Of a stretch of 39,441 bases of DNA, positions 34,325 to 39,441 are shown one piece after another. The position numbers and the translations under genes were made by a program. Numbering within the stretch: position 1 is the first letter of the stretch; every line of letters starts with the position of its first letter. Source of the stretch: Bacteroides sp. (lineage in GTDB: Bacteria; Bacteroidota; Bacteroidia; Bacteroidales; Bacteroidaceae); assembly GCA_020861095.1 (NCBI GenBank), contig JAJBTC010000122.1:1-39441 (forward strand), in the 5' to 3' direction. The notes under the pieces are model-generated. The model did not search any database. It was given only the letters and a program-made list of their open reading frames with translations, and was not told where the DNA came from.

Positions 34325-37141
34325 TTACTGCGGGCTGGTCATGGTTACTTCAATCCGGTTTTTCTGGTCAAACAGTCTGGCCGCAAACGCGCGGATATCT
34401 TCGGTGGTGATGCTGTTTACCAGTTCGTCGTAACCGTCTAAGTCATCTGTACCTGTGAAGAGATATTCATCGATCAGTCCCAGCCAGAATCTGTTCTCTT
34501 TCAGGTTCTCCATATGCTTTTTCTGCATGTACTCCTTCACTTTGTTGAGGTCGGTTTCCGACGGGCCGTTGGCCACCATTGCGTCGATCTCATTCAGGAT
34601 GATGTCGGTCAGTTGATCCTTACGGGCCGGATCGGTATCGAACATGATCTGCAACAGGAATTCTTCTTCGGGATATTTATCCAACGAGCCTCCTACATAT
34701 ACTCCGTAGGTACCTCCTTCGTCTTCTCTCACCTTTTCTGTGTAGATCAGGTCTAAGATCTGATCCAGCATACTCATTTGGATCTTGTTCCTGAGAGAAT
34801 ATTCACAAGTTCCGCTATAGGCAATGAAAACCGACGCTTTGGGAGTTTCCTGCTCTTTCAGGAACTCATTCTTATGTATGCCACTGCGCACGCGTATGCC
34901 GCTGTCCTTGAATGTTTCCTGGCGGTTGGTTGCCGGGAGAGCACCCAGGTATTGTACGATCAGGGGTTTCAGTTCGTCCGGTTCTACATTTCCTACAAAG
35001 ATGAATGTGAAGTCGCTGGCATCGCTGAAACGGTCTCTGTACATTTCCAGGATACGGTTGTAATCGATCTGATCCACCATATCGGCTGTGGTGCGTCTCA
35101 TACGCGGATGATTCATATATACCGTGCTGCGGATAGAATCCATGAAACTTACCATCGGGCGCATCTCCTGATTGAGCAGCGTTGCCTTGGTACGGTTTTT
35201 GTAAGATTCGAATGCTTCCAGGTCCTGACGCGGGGCAGTGAACCGCAGATAGGTCAGTTCCATCAGGGTTTCGAAATCTTTCGGAGAGCAGCTTCCGGAG
35301 ATCGTTTCTGTCTTGTCTCCTATGCCCACGTTGGCAGATGCTTTTTTACCGGCCAGTACTTTGTCCAGATCGACTGCGCTGAAGTTGCCCAGTCCGCCGA
35401 TGGCCGCTACACTGTTGATGTTGCTGATGTTGATCGCTTCCGAGTCCGGATACAGGGAAGTCCCTCCCAGGCTGACACCCTTCATCAGGATCTCATCCGC
35501 TTTGAAATCGGTCTTCTTCAGAATGACTTTCACACCGTTTGAAAGAACCATTTCCGTGGTGCCGTACCGATCGTCATAGCTCTCTGATACCAATTGTCCG
35601 CCTGTAGGCTTCACAGGCAGCAGAGGCTCGTCCGATACCGTATCCACATAGGCTGTCAGCTCTTCTGCCTGTACCCCTTTGATCATCGCGAGTATCTCTT
35701 CGTGGCTGGGGTAGGCGATCTCTTCTTTGTCCGGGCCGAAGATCACGATCACCCGGTTCTCTTCCTGTACTAAGTGGGCCATCATCTGGTTGAGTGCTTC
35801 TACCGGGATATTGGGAGCTATCTGTTCCATGATGGAATACTCGTCTTCTATGCTCGGAATAGGCTCATTGTCTAAGAAATGGCGTACATACTCGTTGACA
35901 TATTCGCGGTTTTTGCGTTTGTCCTTTTCGTTGAAAGCGGATTCCAGCTGACGCAGGTAATCGGCCTTTGCCCGGCTGTATTCACCCTCTGTAAAGCCGA
36001 AGCGGTGGGCTCTTTCGATCTCTCTGAGTACAGTGGTAATGCCCCCTGCGATATCGTCTTCTTTACAGACTACATATCCGGTGAAAGCGTCTTTGGTTTT
36101 GGCTACAAAGAACATTCCATCCTCTGTACCGGCGTGAATGAAAGGAGGTTCGGCAGTCTGTCTCAGCTCATCCAGACGTGTATTGAGCATGGTGGTGATC
36201 ATGTTTTTCGCATATTGTTGCACCAAGTAGTCGAGGGTTCCTTTGGCCTCGTCCGGAGTGGCCTCGTGTTTGTTGAACAACATAGCTTGTACATAGGGCT
36301 GTTCTTTGTCCTTTTCGATCACGATGATAGGTTCTACATTGTCATTCACCGGGTAATAGATGCGCTCTGCCGCGTTGGGCTGGGCCGGGATATCAGCAAA
36401 GATGGTCCGGATCCTGGCTTCGATATCTTCTACATCGATGTCTCCGACAATGATGATCCCTTGCAGATCGGGGCGGTACCATTTTTCGTAATAGTCGCGC
36501 AGGGTCTGGTAAGGGAAGTTATTCACTACCTCCATGCTTCCGATGGGAAAACAATCTTCGTATTTGGTTCCGGCAAACATCTGCGGAAGTGCTTTGGCCA
36601 TCATGCGTTGTCCGGCGCTCATGCGTGTACGCCACTCTTCGTTGATCACACCACGCTCTTTGTCAATCTCTTCCGGTTCCAGCAGCAGGTCGTTAGACCA
36701 GTCGTGCAGGATATACAGGCAGGAATCTATGGCTCCCGCGCGGGTGATAGGTACATTGGTAATGTTGTATACCGTTTCGTCGACGGAGGTATAAGCGTTG
36801 AGGTTTTCTCCGAACTTCACTCCGATCGTTTCCAGATACTGTTTCAACGCGTCTCCGGGGAAGTGAGTCGTCCCGTTGAAAGCCATGTGCTCCAGGAAGT
36901 GTGCCAGACCACTCTGTTCCGGTTCTTCCTGGATAGAACCCACTTTCTGGGCAATGTAGAAGTCGGCCCGCTCCTCGGGCTGCGTATTCCTGCGGATATA
37001 ATAGGTGAGTCCGTTGTCCAATTTGCCGATACGTACATCGGGATCCACCGGTATGGGAGGCATCTGCTGTGCAAGAGCCACTTGTGCGAAGCCGCATATC
37101 AGGCATACGGCTACAAATAAGCCACGAAATAAATGTTTCAT
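34325..37141 (-). CDS. M16-family zinc metallopeptidase
   Basis: A 938-residue secreted peptidase of the pitrilysin/insulinase clan. A signal peptide (MKHLFRGLFVAVCLICGFAQVALA) is followed by the N-terminal catalytic domain with the inverted zinc motif HFLEH in AHFLEHMAFNGTTHFPG and the distal Glu in ERGVINEEW, then non-catalytic M16 domains. It probably acts in the periplasm on short peptides or unfolded protein. An upstream ATG two codons earlier (37147) is also possible. It lies 80 bases downstream of kdsA on the same strand; no promoter was seen, so it may share transcription. Confidence 0.95.
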   Translation of the reverse strand: MKHLFRGLFVAVCLICGFAQVALAQQMPPIPVDPDVRIGKLDNGLTYYIRRNTQPEERADFYIAQKVGSIQEEPEQSGLAHFLEHMAFNGTTHFPGDALKQYLETIGVKFGENLNAYTSVDETVYNITNVPITRAGAIDSCLYILHDWSNDLLLEPEEIDKERGVINEEWRTRMSAGQRMMAKALPQMFAGTKYEDCFPIGSMEVVNNFPYQTLRDYYEKWYRPDLQGIIIVGDIDVEDIEARIRTIFADIPAQPNAAERIYYPVNDNVEPIIVIEKDKEQPYVQAMLFNKHEATPDEAKGTLDYLVQQYAKNMITTMLNTRLDELRQTAEPPFIHAGTEDGMFFVAKTKDAFTGYVVCKEDDIAGGITTVLREIERAHRFGFTEGEYSRAKADYLRQLESAFNEKDKRKNREYVNEYVRHFLDNEPIPSIEDEYSIMEQIAPNIPVEALNQMMAHLVQEENRVIVIFGPDKEEIAYPSHEEILAMIKGVQAEELTAYVDTVSDEPLLPVKPTGGQLVSESYDDRYGTTEMVLSNGVKVILKKTDFKADEILMKGVSLGGTSLYPDSEAINISNINSVAAIGGLGNFSAVDLDKVLAGKKASANVGIGDKTETISGSCSPKDFETLMELTYLRFTAPRQDLEAFESYKNRTKATLLNQEMRPMVSFMDSIRSTVYMNHPRMRRTTADMVDQIDYNRILEMYRDRFSDASDFTFIFVGNVEPDELKPLIVQYLGALPATNRQETFKDSGIRVRSGIHKNEFLKEQETPKASVFIAYSGTCEYSLRNKIQMSMLDQILDLIYTEKVREDEGGTYGVYVGGSLDKYPEEEFLLQIMFDTDPARKDQLTDIILNEIDAMVANGPSETDLNKVKEYMQKKHMENLKENRFWLGLIDEYLFTGTDDLDGYDELVNSITTEDIRAFAARLFDQKNRIEVTMTSPQ

Positions 37142-37227
37142 TATCATTTTAAATTTAATTTATCTGTTACCATCAGTCGGGATACGGACTGATAAATCAC
37201 AACAGAAGTGAATTTTTTTCTGGAAAA

Positions 37228-38031
37228 TTACCGGATGGCTTCCCGGATACGCACCAGTCGGGTGAGTAGTGCTTCGAGAAGATCCAGCCGGAGCATATTG
37301 GCTCCGTCGCTTTTCGCAACAGAAGGGTCTTCGTGTGTCTCAATGAACAGTCCGTCAGCTCCTGCGGCAATCCCAGCCCGCGCGATGGTTTCGATCAGTT
37401 GAGGCATTCCTCCGGTCACTCCACCGGTCTGGTTGGGTTGTTGCAGCGAATGGGTCACGTCCAATACGACCGGATGACCAAACGATCTCATCTCCGGAAT
37501 GCCCCGGTAGTCCACGATCAGATCCTGATAGCCGAAGGTAGTGCCCCGCTCGGTGAGCATTACCTGGTTGTTGCCTGCTTCCACTACTTTAGACGCGGCA
37601 AACTGCATGGCTCCCGGAGAGAGGAATTGCCCTTTTTTGATGTTTACCACCTTTCCGGTCTGCGCGGCAGCCACCAGCAGGTCGGTCTGCCGGCACAGGA
37701 ATGCGGGGATCTGAAGGATATCTACATATTCCGCTGCCATAGCCGCCTCTTCGGCAGTATGTATATCTGTGACTGTAGGGATGCCGAAGGTCTGGCTGAC
37801 TTTACGCAGGATCTTCAGTGCTTTTTCGTCGCCGATCCCGGTAAAGGAGTCTATACGCGAACGGTTGGCCTTGCGGTAAGAACCTTTGAACACATAGGGA
37901 ATGCTTAGTTTACAGGTCATGCGGGTGATCTGTTCGGCAATGCGCATAGCCATGTCTTCCCCTTCTATGACACACGGACCGGCCAGAAGAAAGAAATTGC
38001 CGGAGGGGTGATTACAGAGTTGTTGGATCAT
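37228..38031 (-). CDS. kdsA: 3-deoxy-8-phosphooctulonate synthase (KDO-8-P synthase)
   Basis: Condenses phosphoenolpyruvate with arabinose-5-phosphate to make KDO-8-phosphate for lipopolysaccharide inner core. At 267 residues it is of normal size, with LAGPCVIEGEDMAMRIAEQ, FKGSYRKANRSRIDSFTGIG, VTDIHTAEEA, LQIPAFLCRQTDLLVAAA, NIKKGQFLSPGAM, TERGTTFGYQDLIVD and the C-terminal FIETHEDPSVAKSDGAN. These are the canonical substrate-binding segments. It sits between the lipid kinase gene and the M16 peptidase gene on the same strand. Confidence 0.97.
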   Translation of the reverse strand: MIQQLCNHPSGNFFLLAGPCVIEGEDMAMRIAEQITRMTCKLSIPYVFKGSYRKANRSRIDSFTGIGDEKALKILRKVSQTFGIPTVTDIHTAEEAAMAAEYVDILQIPAFLCRQTDLLVAAAQTGKVVNIKKGQFLSPGAMQFAASKVVEAGNNQVMLTERGTTFGYQDLIVDYRGIPEMRSFGHPVVLDVTHSLQQPNQTGGVTGGMPQLIETIARAGIAAGADGLFIETHEDPSVAKSDGANMLRLDLLEALLTRLVRIREAIR

Positions 38032-38109
38032 TATATAAATAAGTTTGTTTGTATGGAAATATCGTATATGCTCCTGTCCGGATCTCAGGGAAGGAGATCC
38101 GGTAAAGAG

Positions 38110-39036
38110 CTATTTGGGTATGATCAGCGTAGTGGACTCGGGTAGTATGCCTATTTCCAGAGGGAAATGTTTGGGCAGCAGACGGCCATCCAGATTCACG
38201 GCGGCATTGCGCGCACGGAATACTTTTACCTTTTTGGTGCGGTAGGGCTTTACTACCTTCAGGTTTAATATCCTGCCCCGGATCAATAGCCAGAGTCCGG
38301 ATACGATCTGCAGGAATCTGGGGCGGTGTATCACCGATACATCTAACCAGCCGTTGTAAGGTACCGCGCTGGGAGTGAGCCCATATCCGTGCGCGCTGCC
38401 GATACAGATCGTCATCACCCGTCCGCGGATATGTTCACCGTTTATTTTCAGGTGCACCCGGTACAGCTTACGTTCGAAAAACATCAGGAACAGTGCGGAT
38501 ACATAAGAGATGAATTTGACTCCCCAGAAACGTTTGGTCTGATCGGTGATCTTAACCACCCGTGCCCCCAGACCGATATTCACCGCGTTGAGAAAATAAC
38601 GGCGCTGGTGCTGCTTTCCATCGAAGTAACTGCAATATCCTACGTCGATTTTCTTTTGCCGGTTGTTGATGATACAATCCACAGCATATTTGTAGTCCAG
38701 GTTCATGTCCCAGTATTGGGCAAAGTCGTTCCCGATCCCGTTGGGAATAATCCCTATGGCAATGTTTTCTTTGTCTGTGGCTCCGGAGTGCATGATCCCG
38801 TTGATCGTATCGTTGAGTGCTCCGTCTCCTCCCACTACCACGATGGTGCGGTAGCCGTTGTTGGCAAGGATACCGGCCAACCTTTCCACGGAACCGAAAC
38901 CTTCGGATTGTACATAGTCGTAAGATACCCCCTTACTGTCCATGTACTCCTTGATCTCTGTCCAGCGCTTCTGCACTTTCCGTGTTCCAGCTTTGGGGTT
39001 GTAGATCACTCCCCATTTTCCCGGTTCTACACTCAT
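38110..39036 (-). CDS. Diacylglycerol-kinase-family lipid kinase (YegS/DgkB type)
   Basis: A 308-residue soluble kinase. The N-terminus has WGVIYNPKAGTRKVQKRW, then the nucleotide-binding VVVGGDGALNDTINGIM and IGIIPNGIGNDFAQYW, typical of the DAGK catalytic fold; FLNAVNIGLGARVV and VNLDGRLLPKHFPLEI follow in the C-terminal beta-sandwich. Substrates of the family are lipid alcohols such as diacylglycerol or sphingoid bases. Since many Bacteroidales make sphingolipids, a sphingosine-kinase-like role is possible but is only inference. It lies 78 bases upstream of kdsA on the same strand. Confidence 0.92.
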   Translation of the reverse strand: MSVEPGKWGVIYNPKAGTRKVQKRWTEIKEYMDSKGVSYDYVQSEGFGSVERLAGILANNGYRTIVVVGGDGALNDTINGIMHSGATDKENIAIGIIPNGIGNDFAQYWDMNLDYKYAVDCIINNRQKKIDVGYCSYFDGKQHQRRYFLNAVNIGLGARVVKITDQTKRFWGVKFISYVSALFLMFFERKLYRVHLKINGEHIRGRVMTICIGSAHGYGLTPSAVPYNGWLDVSVIHRPRFLQIVSGLWLLIRGRILNLKVVKPYRTKKVKVFRARNAAVNLDGRLLPKHFPLEIGILPESTTLIIPK

Positions 39037-39079
39037 ACTGTTTCCATTTTTTTTGTCTTATTGTTTTTGTCCAGGCTTA

Positions 39080-39087
39080 CAAATATA
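39080..39087 (-). promoter_or_regulatory. -7 box of the lipid kinase/kdsA group
   Basis: Minus-strand TATATTTG matches TAnnTTTG, 44 bases before the lipid kinase ATG. The -33 region falls in the AAGTT repeats and has no clear TTG. Confidence 0.5.
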
Positions 39088-39097
39088 CGAAGAAAGT

Positions 39098-39128
39098 TCT
39101 AAGTTGTAAGTTTTAAGTTATAAGTTAT
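39098..39128. repeat. TAAGTT-type direct repeats
   Basis: Successive TAAGTTGTAAGTT, TTTAAGTT and ATAAGTT words like those at 34171-34243. They sit directly upstream of the lipid kinase promoter. Confidence 0.6.
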
Positions 39129-39204
39129 TTGTGTACTTACCCTAATCACTACTTAAAAGCTTATAAGTAGAATTCATCATTCCTTGTATATACTGCTCCG
39201 GTGC

Positions 39205-39307
39205 CCTGTAGAGACGCACGGCGTGCGTCTCGGCATACCGAATGGGAAGGCATATACCATTTTGTTGGAACTGCACCGCGGAGACGCACGCCGTGCGTCT
39301 CTACAGG
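39205..39307. repeat. REPIN-like pair of inverted palindromes
   Basis: Bases 39205-39231 and 39281-39307 are perfect 27-bp reverse complements around a 49-base spacer. Each arm is itself palindromic (GAGACGCAC and GTGCGTCTC flanking a 3-base centre). Two inverted REP-like units of this size are what is expected of a REPIN, usually spread by a RAYT transposase elsewhere in the genome. No RAYT gene is in the window. Confidence 0.88.
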
Positions 39308-39441
39308 TAATCCCCCCTCTGTACACAAAGTAAGATAAACTCAGGTTGTGAATACGTTTATAAATAAATTTTATATGCGTCCCGTATGTTTGCATCTAAA
39401 ATGTAATATATTGAGATTTACAAAATGTAATTTCAATCGTA
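39308..39441. other. AT-rich end of window, no gene seen
   Basis: No supported gene. The last bases (TTTACAAAATGTAATTTCAATCGTA) resemble the start of another TTTACGATTG-type repeat that would continue beyond the window. Confidence 0.4.

Noticed and set aside
39205..39307. CRISPR-like repeat
   Set aside because: Only two inverted copies with one spacer; the arms are reverse complements, not direct repeats, which fits a REPIN instead.

Overview
The window looks like chromosomal DNA from a Bacteroidales bacterium, possibly in or near Parabacteroides/Tannerellaceae; the genus cannot be fixed from the sequence alone. The signs are a SusC/SusD pair, Bacteroidetes-type families (DUF4270, DUF5687, a DUF6377-like TPR/HTH regulator) and many promoters of the Bacteroidetes form, with a -7 box TAnnTTTG and sometimes a -33 TTG about 20 bp upstream. 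Most genes are housekeeping or conserved. No transposase, integrase, CRISPR array, tRNA or rRNA was seen.

Layout. 1-1930: a short array of 11-bp-phased repeats, then guaA (GMP synthase) and a terminator. 1987-10099 (minus): a regulator, SusC, SusD and a purple-acid-phosphatase-like lipid-free secreted protein, apparently a small outer-membrane uptake locus without glycoside hydrolases. 10707-13854: a Crp/Fnr regulator, a MarC-like membrane protein, a long imperfect hairpin, a LuxR-type response regulator and a rhomboid protease. 14022-18688 (plus): a three-gene glycogen operon (debranching enzyme, GT4/GT5-like glycosyltransferase, GH57 protein), facing a DUF4270 lipoprotein and a half-length glycogen-synthase-like protein (18953-21340, minus). 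21586-27018: panC and panD converging on a fused NfnA/NfnB-like (sudB-gltA) oxidoreductase gene. A 1,472-bp exact tandem duplication here has produced a second panD, a 3' gltA fragment and a 3' panC stub. 27164-30397 (minus): serS, rpmA, rplU and a HAD phosphatase. 30545-34170 (minus): TraB/GumN protein, NlpC/P60 hydrolase and an ABC exporter pair. 34325-39036 (minus): M16 peptidase, kdsA and a diacylglycerol-kinase-like lipid kinase. 39096-39441: repeats only, including a REPIN-like element.

Most notable points. (1) Three genes (purple acid phosphatase, DUF6377-like regulator, sudB-gltA) are each split by one extra base in a homopolymer run (C6, A7, A7), and in each case removing one base restores a full-length reading frame. 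This is either a systematic sequence error or real slippage/mutation. (2) The 1,472-bp tandem duplication has only a 2-bp shared sequence at its junction. (3) Several proteins of the glycogen cluster carry changes at positions expected to be catalytic: GH57 has Ser for the nucleophile Glu and a lost Asp region, the debranching enzyme has TWMN where TWMD is expected, and the GT5-like protein lacks the KxGGL loop and its C-terminal half. This raises the possibility of a partly non-catalytic glycogen-associated protein set. (4) Several hairpin or palindromic intergenic repeats are present.
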